64,000 bases of DNA. Origin: Effrenium voratum (lineage: Eukaryota > Sar > Dinophyceae > Suessiales > Symbiodiniaceae). Each line of letters starts with the position of its first letter. The first letter of the stretch is position 1. Of the stretch, positions 54,241 through 64,000 are shown piece after piece. The stretch spans positions 1,425,001 through 1,489,000 of the forward strand of contig CAUJNA010001224.1 of assembly GCA_963377175.1 (NCBI GenBank), read 5' to 3'. A program made the translations under genes and the position numbers. The notes beneath the pieces are model-generated. The model made no database searches and had not been told where the DNA came from. It was given only the letters and a program-made list of their open reading frames with translations.

Positions 54241-55536
54241 ATCATCACAATCTTCCCGTGGTCGTTGGGTTATTTCTCATCTATCACAATTAAAAAAACA
54301 ATATTTATAAAACACAATTTGTGGAAACGGGGCTTTGTTTAGGCTTCGCCTTGCCTTCATTTCAAAAGCTGCCAATGTACAATCAGGATCCTTTGTTCGG
54401 AAGACTCGCTTTTGGGAGTTTTTGCCATATTCCACTTCAATATCCCTTGTACTATACCTAGCTCAAATGCGTTGCTCGAGTGATTGGTGACTGCCCTCTC
54501 TCCCCAACCCCCACCTCACCTCCCCCGCAGAGCAAAGCTTTTAGTAGCAAGGGACGCCTCAGTTCGATTCAGCAGGCAATATCTCCACAGCGAGTGGTTG
54601 TTTCCTGAAAAACTTGCTTTGCCTTGAAGACTGAACATCCATGGTGCTGGGCTCCTGAGGTCGCAGGTGCCCTTGGACACTGACCGGTCTCCCGTGCGCA
54701 CGACCAAGTCATCTTGAAGGCCAAACTGCTCCCGGTTCCAGCTTTCCAGCGGCGTTCCATTGACATCCACCTCCAAGTCCTCCAGTTGGTCCCATGTTAA
54801 AGCAGCCATATTCCAATTGAAGCCCCAGTCCTTTTGGATGCTTTGCCAAGGAGAGATGTCCAGCCCAAAACACCATTCCCAACTTCGGCAGTGTGCGCTC
54901 GTCCTCCTTGAGTCTGGACAGCTCCAGCCTATGTATCTTCCGTGTTTCATGGAAGAATACTTGGAAGCAAGCGCCCACCCACGAGATGCTTTTGGATCGG
55001 TGACTTCTGGAGATCGCAACGTAGCGAGTGCCCACGACGCTTCAACATCGCTGCTTCAAGGTCGAAGTTCCTTTGTTCTGGGACCCGTGAACGCGAGAGC
55101 GCTGCCGAAAGCTCTATGCCAGGAATGTGACTGTCCGAAACCTGCGGCCATGACAAAGGGCAGCTCCCATGGGTGCAGGAAAGCTTCCAACGCCCAAAGC
55201 CCGGGGCAGCAAACCTCAGCTGTGAGCCGAATGAGTATCGGTGTCTTGAAATGCAAAGCCAGTGTTTGAATTACGGCAAAGCCGAGGTTCACTCAGCCAA
55301 GTTGGGCGCGTTGGCAGTCAACCTTCAGAGGAATGCCTTGCCTCATGCTTGGCCAGTGGCGTGATATATGTATATATATATTATATATATAAAAAGGGAG
55401 GCCTTTTTGGAGTTCACAATTTCTAGTGGGGAACCCAAACACAAAGGGGAACACGGTGCCATTGAAAACACAAAAAGATCCTTGCGGGAATCAAAGCCGA
55501 GTGTCCGGGGACCAGCGTCAGGACGCGGGCGCGTGA

Positions 55537-58500
55537 TCAGGATTGCCGGAAGGTCAAGTTCAGTCGTCCAGCTGGCAGGACCTGGCGAAATGGAAACGCT
55601 GGGCAGAGCTCAGCGACTAGCAACTCACAGTTGAGACAGCAAACATCCTTACCCCTTAAAACTCCAAGCCCTGGGGAAGTTAATCTTTTACAGACATATA
55701 GCGCATATAGCCCATGTTACCCAAAAAGTTGAAAAAATGTGTTTTTAAGAGGTAAGCATCTAGCCAGCTATTTGGATATCCCACCAGTAGAGTCCATTGG
55801 TGCACTCGTGTATGACTCTTGGAGCACTCTGAGACAGGAATCCGCAGCTAGGTACAAACTTTCAAATTTTGAGCGAGTGATGTTCTGTCCCTCATGGGTC
55901 CCCATGTCTCGTCGTGTTTGAACACATTGTCACAATATCCTAACAGCTATATGGATCCATGGTGCCATGCCAAAGCGCTTCCTTGACAGCCTCTTGTGCT
56001 GTGTTCGCATGGATCAGCAAGGTATTCCTCATGCAAGCCCCAAAATATCTTGGATGCTGCAAGAATTTGTTCCAAAATGGGGAACAAGCAAAGTAAACTG
56101 CAGGCATGCATGTCTTCCCTCTTGCTAGAGCATGTCGACCAACTGACCGACAAGTAAGGTTCAGAAGCCTTGCGATCATTTGAAAGAGTGGCTGTTCCTT
56201 TCCATGCGAGATCATATCCATTTGTCGGAGGCAAATCATCATCGCTCCGTGCTGCTGGCAAACTGGTAAAAAACTGAATTCACGCTTGCCGACTGATAAA
56301 TCAATAATCCGACGTTTACACAGCAGCAGGAAGCAGCAAGAAGTGCACAACTTCAAAATCAAAACCAGCAGGCAGGTCAGGTGTTGTCCAGTACCAGGAC
56401 AAAAGGTTACGATGAGAAATTGGTCTTAATAACAAGACATCCCCCGGTTGATCCAACCAGGTACCAGGTGTGCTGGCATGGCCACATCCCTCCCAAGAAC
56501 GTTTAATGCAATAACATACATATATATATATATGTGTGTGTGTGCTGTCACATCATGGGCGAAGTGAGTTTTGTTTTACCCCATGCAGCCGAATTGGGAC
56601 AGGGTTGTTTCCAAGACCCTGGCAGAATATGGCTGGACCGCGGAAAGCCAACCCAAAACCCTCAGGCTTTGCTAGACTCGGATCAACCCCGGGCTCGGAA
56701 CTGGAAATCAAAGGACCTGGAAATCAAAGGCTAAACTGGACATTGGCTACAATTGGGCCAACAAGGAACACCCACCCCAAAGAACAATCCATTTGCTGTG
56801 GCCAACAACGGACAAAACACAGGAAGGGAAACAAAATCGCCGACTGAACCGCTGATAACGACGCCTCCTGCAGCTTCTTGGGCGTGGTGTTGGGGAAGAT
56901 CTTGGCCACTCCGTGGCTCAGCCGCCGTGCTGGGCCGCCAAAGATGAAGATGTCCCCAGACCTCCGGCCGACGCAAAGCTCGGCAATTCATGAGGTCCCA
57001 AATCCCGAGTTTTCCGGATCTTCCGTAGAGTGGGACACCACTCCCTTGAAAAAGGCCGCGAAAACACGCGGAAATCAGACCTGTCAGCACCTATCGCAGG
57101 TACCAACTTCGGGGTTATCGGTTATGAGAGTGTTGTACAAATGGATGGTGGCAGCCTACTCCTGTCGAGTAAAGTGATTTTCGTAGGCTTTAAGCATGGC
57201 TCACTCCATGATCAAAAGCAACAAACAATCGGTAATATTGTGTCAGCAAGAGGCTCCTTCTCCCAAACACTTCCAAACAGCAAACCTCGTTCAGGCTTGT
57301 GGCCACCCAACGACCACATGGCAATGGCAAGGGTCACATCAGCCAATGGAGGTTTCATAACTAAATTCCCCAATGGATTGTATATCCGAACCATTGTACA
57401 GTTCCGGGTGCGTGTCCGAAATAGGGAGACCGCAAGAACTGCGGTTGTCCTTTTAAAAAGGGCACCCTCAGAGAGATCCACAAGTGGTTTGTCAATTTTA
57501 TGAGCCACTGCCGATCTTGTGCGGCCACGTCGCTTCAACAGCACAGCGTCTTCGCCATACAAAAAGCGGCAGCTGCAGCCAAAGGACATGGACACCACCG
57601 GCACACCGGCGATCAAAGAGCACCTGGAACGCTTCAATGGGTTCCATGGGCTTCCCTAAGCCTGCTTCGGCAACGAGAAACAGGTCTGATCCAACAAAGG
57701 GCCTGCCTCCACTGGCTGGTGCCACAAGGTGGGAATGTGCCTGTTCCTCTCCTCGCCTCGTTTTGTCATTCCTGGTCGGTGGTAAAACAGCCATTTCTGT
57801 GGGACCCTGATTGGGAACACCCATTTCTGTTGAAAGTGGGCTAGTGCAAACATCCTAGACTCCGTACAGATTTCACTAGCCAGTGACAGCGCTCGCTTCT
57901 CCGGCTTGCCTTAACTCAAATTAGCCGCATGTTCAGTTGTCCTGCTATCATTGCATGAAAAATGCGAGAAACAAACCAACACTTCAAGAGGGGTGTTGTT
58001 TTTGGCGCTCCGTCACGTAGTACTGGAGCAGCATGGGTAACGAATGATGAAACTCCAGTCGAGTCACGCATCATTTTCTGCAGCCAGTAACAAAACAAGC
58101 AAGGCAGACTCAACAGTAGCAATTGCTTCACCGTATGCAAACACGGCTCACAAGCGCACAGTCGTTGGGCAGACAGCAGGGTCCGTGGTGGGCGCTTGCG
58201 TATCTTTGTTGTGGGTTGGATCCACTGACATGAGCCAAAAGCAATGACCCTTGAGCCAAAGCAACTGCTCCATCAAGCCTCCCCTATCCATATCCATTGT
58301 GCGGCTGGATCCCCCAACACCTGGCTGTTCTTTGGCTAGCCAAAAAGTAGTTCCTCGTAAGTTTCTTGCCAGCCAAAAAATAGTTCCGAGTTCCGCCTAC
58401 TCACTGGAGCAACATGCCGAGACCCGGGATCGAGCCGGGGACCTTCAGATCTTCAGTTCACAAACCGTTCATGAAGGAATGCGGGGGTGTCCCTGGTTTT

Positions 58501-60571
58501 TTCGTGGGGGTTCAACACTTTCGGAGCGGCCCCGACCCGAACCTTGTCAATCTGAGCTGTCCTCAGATCCCCCCTAAAAGTTTAACCTTTAGTGGGCTAA
58601 ATGGAAAACCCCACTAAACACAAAAAAACTAAAAGCTAAGGGGATGGCTGGGAGCCACCAAGCAATAAAGAGGTTGGTTGGTGAATATGGGGTCAACACT
58701 AAGCACCTTCCTCTCCACCACCTTCGCCCAGGCCAATTTGTTCGAGGCTCTCGCTCTCGTCGAGGTCCGCATGAAGCCCCAAAGAGCCCTCAGAGGTATA
58801 GTGGTTCACGATGCACGTGTCTGGCTGCAGATCCGGAAACATCTTCACGCCGCCTGGCGCGAATGAGAAGGACTGTCATGAAGGTGTGTGTGTGTGTGTG
58901 TGTGTAGGTCTGGTCAGCTACAAATAGGAATCTAATAGGAATGTTGCCACGCCACATACACACAACAAGAACAAAAGAAGTAGCGGACTATTTGCATGCA
59001 CGCTAAATCATTGTCATACTGACCCCTTTTCATGTGGCGTCGCAAGGCCAATTCGCTTCCTCCCTTCTTTCGGATCGCTTCCCCCATGGCACGATCAGCT
59101 TGTTCCAAAGCCAGTCATCCTTACTAATCCATGCCCAAAACAAGATTTAGCCGGAGTCGATTGAGTACTAAATCTATGAGTTCCAGGAGTCGTGGTGCAG
59201 TCCCGCTCCGAAAGCCCCTCGCTTAGATATCGCAATGTTGAACAAGGGTCCTTACAGTGAGAAAGGGAATTGAATGGACGCCTATCAAACCGGAAGCAAA
59301 GCAGAAAGCAACAACCTGGGCCACAGAACGGGCATCTCCAAGGCAACGCCCCAAAGGATCTTCATAGGGGGGGTCTTGATTTTGACATGGGGAGAGGCAT
59401 AAAATTCCCCAACAGCTGGAAGCTTTGGGGTCTCAGCCCAGATAGGCTGCGGGGTGGTCCGGGGCGGCCCTGAGGTAAGGTTCCACGAGGGTTCCACCAG
59501 GGTTGCACCAGAGTTCCACGAGGGTTCCACGAGGTTCTGCGACTGCGGCGAGCACTAACAAGAGCACCGCTTGCAGTTGGGGATATCACCAGACCTTATT
59601 CTCCTGAGGTGTCCGCGAAATTAGCATCAAAGCGACTACAAATCAGGGCAATGCGTAATGCCCCTGCAACAGTACAGGTGCAAACGCAGAAATCACGCAA
59701 ATGGCAAGCAAAGGAGTCGACAAAGTTTCACAGCACATTCCGGCTGAGAGGAGGGGGAAATTCATCAGGTTCAAATTCCACTTGTGGGGAATGCAATCGT
59801 CATTCCATCACCCTCAAGCATGTTGCCATCATTTGGCTCTCTGCCAAGCCAAGCTGCACTTCTGATCCAAATCGGAGAGCACGCCCTGGGCCAACGCGGA
59901 GAGAAAGGGCGGTAAAGGCAGCACAGCTCGATGGTCGATGTCCGAACGCAACGCTCCATAAGCATGGCTCTGCGTGTCCTGGGCACAGGAAGCGACGAAA
60001 ATGGGCCGTTCGATTGTCTGATGTCGTTAAGTCGAAGTCCCGTTGATTGAAATGCGAAGCATTGAAACTAGACTTCAGAACCGACAAAACGACGCTGGTG
60101 CCAAGTGTCCCAGTGTTTTCCAAGGCAAAAAGTCCGCAATTTCATCTCCCGATCGCCAAACTGCGGAGTGTAGAAGCCTTGAGGCGAAGCACCCAAAGCG
60201 AAAACCTCCTGGACGACCCGCGACTGCATCGCCATGGAAAGCATGTGCCTTGGGTTGCGAGCAAGTCAGAGCCAAAACATGGTTCCAAGATATCCCGGTG
60301 ACGTGTCCACATAGGCCTCCCGAAATGGGCTCCTTCAAACCAGCCCCAAAGGGTACCCCAAAAAACACTCACAGCCAAATGCTTTGGAAAGATTTTGAAT
60401 GGTTCAAGGAACAAGAGTTGGAAGTTCAGTCCTCGCTTCAAGAAGTTCGGCGCTGGCCCAACCCTCCCAACTCACGGCTCTATGCTGCCATGCCACTGAA
60501 TCAGCACGACACCATCTTGCAGCCGCCGCACCCGGGGCGGGTAGGCTTCATCAATTTGGCAGTGCCAGTGC
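55537..60571 (-). CDS. ALKBH: AlkB-family 2-oxoglutarate/Fe(II)-dependent dioxygenase
   Basis: AlkB enzymes oxidatively demethylate alkylated nucleic acids. Exons: 58853-58751 (FPDLQPDTCIVNHYTSEGSL then GLHADLDES), 57623-57537 (GVPVVSMSFGCSCRFLYGE), 56961-56868 (SGDIFIFGGPARRLSHGVAK) and 55581-55537 (LPAGRLNLTFRQS and a TGA stop). The iron ligands HxD and the distal H (SHGV) and the 2-oxoglutarate arginine region (RLNLTFR) are all present. FGGPxR and NLTFRQ resemble bacterial AlkB/ALKBH1 more than ALKBH8. Tentative upstream exons are 60571-60497 (YPPRVRRLQDGVVLIQ, like the AlkB N-terminal strand) and about 59103-59063 (DRAMGEAIRKKG). Donors after the core exons are GA. The region between the first two tentative exons is not fully resolved, so the N-terminal half may be missing exons. 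Confidence 0.85.
58411..58456 (-). other. 3' half of a tRNA-Phe-like sequence
   Basis: The minus strand reads AACTGAAGATCTGAAGGTCC followed by CCGGCTCGATCCCGGGTCTC and GGCA. This matches a eukaryotic tRNA-Phe(GAA) from the anticodon arm through a perfectly paired T arm to the acceptor 3' strand. The 5' half is replaced by unrelated sequence, so it cannot be a functional tRNA. It lies in the AlkB intron between 58750 and 57624. Confidence 0.65.
59405..59591 (+). repeat. Dispersed repeat, copy 2
   Basis: CCCCAACAGCTGGAAGCTTT through GCCCAGATAGGCT to GTTGGGGATATCACC matches 77-195. The middle GAGGGTTCCACCAGG units are expanded here. Confidence 0.7.
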
Positions 60572-61358
60572 CTCGAAAAAATGCTCATCGAGTCCCCCAA
60601 TGACTGAGTTTCGTGCGTAGCAACCCACAGCTCCTAGTAGGCAAATTAAGCTTGTAAGGCTACTCCGAGATGAGGCCCACATGGAAGTCGTCTATGCTCG
60701 AATTGCTCATCCCGCTTGATGTCGACTAAATTGTGATAACTTCCTATCCATGGAGCACTGTGCTGTCGCAAGTGTTTCGCTGGCGCAACACGAAGGACCT
60801 TCCAACCAGGTCAGTCGCAAGCAAGTCTGGCTCAACGTCCGTTTTTTGTTTTTGTCGAGCGTGCCCCCAAGCTAGAGCCTTGGGGAAGTGTGAGCCAACA
60901 ACACAACCGCTATGACATGCAACATACTCTATGTTTCGGCTTGAACGTCAGACTCTGAGCCTCACCAACATGTCACAATGAAACTGGGACGAACAGAAAG
61001 CACAAAGGAGGGTTCAGATTGAAGGGACTCATTGTCATAGCACCTGCGCTGCTCGTGAACAGTACAAGAAGGAATTTCCCAGGGCGCTCCAATCGTGCTC
61101 GAGTTTTCAGTCTGTCCATTTGTTGTTTCCCCCCGTTTCCTGGCACCACTTTTGAAGGGGACACTTGTTTGGATGCGGCTTACCCTTGACCCCAAGCTGC
61201 AAACGATGTCTGCTTTTGATGCGCAGCATTCATCAGCAACATCTATAATATGTCCAACACCTGCAATGAGAATAGGACCTCTATGGATCTCTACATCATG
61301 GTGAGCTCGTGTTCTAAATTAGTGAGATTCCCGTACATTTTGGCAGACTCCGAGTCGC

Positions 61359-61485
61359 TTCTTCCTGGCTGTGGCCACTTCCACGGAGAGTTCCCGTCCG
61401 GCCACCGCCAGCTTCTGCCGCGCCGCCCGCAGCACCAATTGCGCCGCGGTCTCAGAGTCGAACTTGGCATAGAGGTAGCCCCGGC
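61359..61485 (-). CDS. RNA-recognition-motif (RRM) exon, C-terminal half of the fold
   Basis: The minus strand reads RGYLYAKFDSETAAQLVLRA followed by KLAVAGRELSVEVATARKK after an AG acceptor at 61487-61486. RGYLYAKF fits the RNP1 octapeptide, and the rest matches helix 2 and strand 4 of an RRM. No RNP2 half was found. It could be the end of an RNA-binding protein gene or an upstream part of the AlkB gene, since some AlkB homologues carry an RRM, but the AlkB catalytic core here is not ALKBH8-like. Confidence 0.65.
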
Positions 61486-61889
61486 CTTAGTGACCAATGA
61501 AGGCTGGACGCGTTGACCCGGACATAGGGAGCTGTCTTGGGGAGATTAGCTCCGGAGCTCGATGTTGAAAAGATCGCAGGACATGCTTTCACAATGCCAA
61601 GTGGCCACATGGTCGCAAGCTGTCTTATAGGATAATTTTCAGCACCGCCCGCAACATAGCTACAGCACTGAGCAGGCGCCTGGTCACTGCACTCCCTCAA
61701 ATGCATGCCAAAGTGCATCGCTTGACGATGTGAACGTCGCCATACCTGCGGGACGGATCGCAATTGTGCTAGCAGAGAGGGGCTGCATTGCTGCATGTTC
61801 TATTCTGCAAGCAATGCATGTTTCCAGATGACACCAGAGCTGGGCTCCTGTCATCAAACAGGGAGCCTACAATCGCAAGTACACAAGCA

Positions 61890-62199
61890 ACGCACACAAA
61901 CACACAAGCAAACAATGACAAACCAACCAACCAAACAACCAACCCCACAGCCCAACCCCAACCCACCCACCCACTCACCCACCCACCCACCCACCCACCC
62001 ACCCACCAACCCACCCACCCACCAACCAACCAACCAACCTACCTACCCACCCACCCACCTACCCACCTACCCACCTACCTACTCACCTACCCACCTACCC
62101 ACCTACGTTCCTGCCGACCTACGAGTACCTATACATAGCTTGGCTACCAACCAACATACCCAGCCAGCCAGCCAGCCAGCCAACAAGCAGACAGACAGG

Positions 62200-62231
<32 letters not shown>

Positions 62232-62354
62232 TAGACCGACAGGAAGCCAGGCAGGCAGACAAACACACATGCAAGCAAGTGAGCGAGCGAGCAAACAATC
62301 AAACAAACAAACAAGCAAACAAAACAAACAGAAAGTCAAACAGGCAAGCAAGCG

Positions 62355-62404
<50 letters not shown>

Positions 62405-62454
62405 GAAAGAAACAAGGAGACAAAGAGACAAAGACACAAAGAGACAAAGAGACA

Positions 62455-62486
<32 letters not shown>

Positions 62487-62680
62487 CAGGCAGGCAGGCA
62501 CAGGCAGGCAGGCAGGCAGACAGACAGACAGACACACAAACGCAAACAAATGCAAACAAACAAACAAACACGCACGCAAGCACGCGAGCAAGAAAGCCAG
62601 CAAACAAACACAGAACCAAACAGAGACATTGAACAGCGCAAAGACGCATGCAGGGCACAGACAAGCAGACAAACAAACAG
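61890..62680 (+). repeat. 800-bp compound microsatellite (CACC, CAGA, CAAG, CAGG)
   Basis: Successive blocks of ACCC/CAAC (61920-62110), CAGC/CAGA (62160-62250), CAAG (62340-62405) and CAGG (62455-62520). It is strand-asymmetric, with almost no G in the first part. The 303-codon frame across it is an artefact. Confidence 0.95.
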
Positions 62681-62910
62681 GTCACACTGCCGTGGGCTCG
62701 TGGTGAGATGTAAGCGCCACATATCCTCAATCCACTGCGCTGGCCAATGAATTTTGCAAAGGCGACAAACGAGCGACAAGCAAGCAACAACAAACAACAA
62801 ACAGGCAAGCATGTAAGAAGGCGGCAAGCAATCAAGCGCACAAACATACTAACTCTTTCAAACTGCGCACGTCACTAGACAGCTGGAAAAAAACAACGCG
62901 CGGCTCATTT

Positions 62911-62992
62911 TCACGCTTCCATCAGCTCCAAGACCCCGAGAGCGTCATGCTGCTGCAGCAGCGGGTCAATAGAGCGGCCAGAGGTTTGTGCT
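62911..62992 (-). CDS. Possible terminal exon of an unassigned gene
   Basis: After an AG at 62994-62993 the minus strand is open through SGRSIDPLLQQHDALGVLEL and ends MEA then TGA. The GC-rich composition contrasts with its surroundings and resembles the other exons here. I do not recognise a family. It may belong with the exon near 63.85 kb. Confidence 0.3.
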
Positions 62993-63814
62993 ACTTTGGC
63001 CTGGGCACACGGGGCATATCTTGTTTGAGGCTACCCTTTCTAAGGGAAGCCCGATGAAAACCATCATTTATGCGGGGACCCCCATTTTGCCAGATACCCA
63101 CTTAGGGCTTGCTGAAAGCAGTGAAACATCATGTTTGCTCCTACGATCGTGTTTTAAATGGGCTTTGAAGCATCCTACAACTCAATTGCAATTATGTACA
63201 GCGCAGTACTTCTGTTGAGCTTATCGTTGTTTGATTCCGCTAAAATTCAAGCAAGGCAAAGTCAAGAAGGTGCTACGTGGGCCAACAACAAAAACTGATT
63301 GGCGTGATGGGATACGATTACACCAAATCACTTCATGCTTATGGACTAATAACAATGCTTGCACTTGTTCAGTCCCTAAGATTATTCCAAACAATCAGCT
63401 GTTGCTGAGAGGAGACCGATGATGTTGGTGAGCGTCCAAAAGAGTTCTTCTGGGCCCCTAGCTGGGGTCAGAGGTGGCGGAAGCAAACATCAACCTAGAT
63501 GAACTCCATGCAAGTGCGGACAACTGCCTGAGTGTCCTTGGAATCAGTGCACCTTACACGCAACGCACACTGCGCCTAACTCAGTACACCTGCCAGTGTT
63601 TGTCGGTCAATGCATTTGATGGTTGTTTCCCACTTCCATGCAATCAAAGCGATCTCAGGCATGCACACATGGGAGATTGGGAAACATCGTGACATATATA
63701 TATATATATACATATGTATAATATATACTTATATGTATAATATATATAATATGCCACGAGTCCGCAACCCATCATTTCTCAATTGCACGCCGTAGCCAAG
63801 GCGACCACGCTGCC
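62993..63814. other. No recognised gene
   Basis: Low-GC spacer between two unassigned minus-strand exons, with an (AT)n palindromic tract at 63693-63755. Confidence 0.4.
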
Positions 63815-63876
63815 CTTGGCTCCGAGTTGCGAGTTTTTGGAACTGGCGGATGTTCAGCTCGGCCTCGCGCACTGGG
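63815..63876 (-). CDS. Possible internal exon of an unassigned gene
   Basis: Following an AG at 63878-63877 the minus strand encodes DPVREAELNIRQFQKLATRS, a charged helical-looking peptide in a GC-rich island. No family is recognised, and the 3' end is not defined. Confidence 0.3.
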
Positions 63877-64000
63877 TCCTGCAGGGCTTGCGAATACCAG
63901 CCGTTTGCCCCGAATCCACGAGGGGATAGAATGGGACGACCTTCACCTACCCTCGAAAATCCGCACAGCAGAATGGGTGTGAAAAAAGGCGGGCGCTCCA

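Larger units (their letters stand above)
51000..55536. other. No recognised gene (apart from the repeats listed)
   Basis: Between the first identified NEK exon and the AlkB stop codon I find telomere-like, C/G-run and 12-bp repeats, but no exon I can name. A GC-rich open stretch on the plus strand (51130-51215, containing GDHRLGAVLRWMKL) and a 167-codon minus frame (55019-54516) are unexplained. The first NEK exon with its start codon should lie here or further right. Confidence 0.4.

Noticed and set aside
54516..55019. 167-codon minus-strand frame between AlkB and NEK
   Set aside because: It is the longest open stretch there, but it starts without a clear acceptor, matches no family I know, and its neighbours show long chance frames of similar size.
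59609..60603. Two plus-strand frames of 145 and 186 codons
   Set aside because: They are antisense to the AlkB N-terminal region, basic and repeat-like, with no recognisable domain.
59063..61485. Fusion of the RRM exon with AlkB as an ALKBH8-type protein
   Set aside because: The catalytic core has FGGPxR and NLTFRQ signatures closer to bacterial AlkB/ALKBH1, and no exon links the two in phase.
61795..62706. 303-codon plus-strand frame rich in Q, K, T and P
   Set aside because: It is entirely microsatellite sequence.

Overview
The window looks like nuclear DNA of a dinoflagellate, most likely a Symbiodiniaceae-type alga. All five recognisable coding units lie on the minus strand. They are cut into many short GC-rich exons separated by long introns full of repeats. 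Splice donors are mostly GC or GA rather than GT, and nearly every acceptor is AG followed by G. Telomere-type TTTAGGG/CCCTAAA repeats occur internally. Every gene model below was assembled by eye from conserved protein motifs and codon phase, with no transcript evidence.

Reading in the direction of transcription (right to left): unassigned exons near 63.9 and 62.9 kb; an RRM exon at 61.4 kb; an AlkB-type 2-oxoglutarate/Fe(II) dioxygenase (60.57-55.54 kb); the N-lobe exons of a NIMA-related (NEK) protein kinase (50.45-44.76 kb); a complete 26-exon membrane proton-pumping pyrophosphatase (44.37-10.92 kb); the C-lobe exons of the NEK kinase (9.48-6.61 kb); and the first six exons of phosphoribosylamine-glycine ligase (purD, 5.73-0.94 kb), which runs off the left edge.

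The most striking feature is the layering. The two kinase halves complement each other exactly in domain content and in codon phase across the hinge, so the whole pyrophosphatase gene appears to sit, on the same strand, inside one roughly 35 kb kinase intron. Intron 20 of the pyrophosphatase (about 12 kb) in turn holds a 6,914-bp element with perfectly length-matched 937-bp terminal inverted repeats and an AATG target duplication. Next to it lies a 2-kb satellite with telomere-like repeats arranged in a 782-bp higher-order period. Inside the large element is a further hairpin element of about 265 bp.

Two families of short (about 115 bp) inverted-repeat elements recur just upstream of 3' splice sites in several of these genes, which suggests introner-like insertions. 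Intron 6 of the pyrophosphatase carries a chain of tandem arrays with a tRNA-like sequence. Much of the rest is microsatellite-rich intron or intergenic DNA in which I see no gene.
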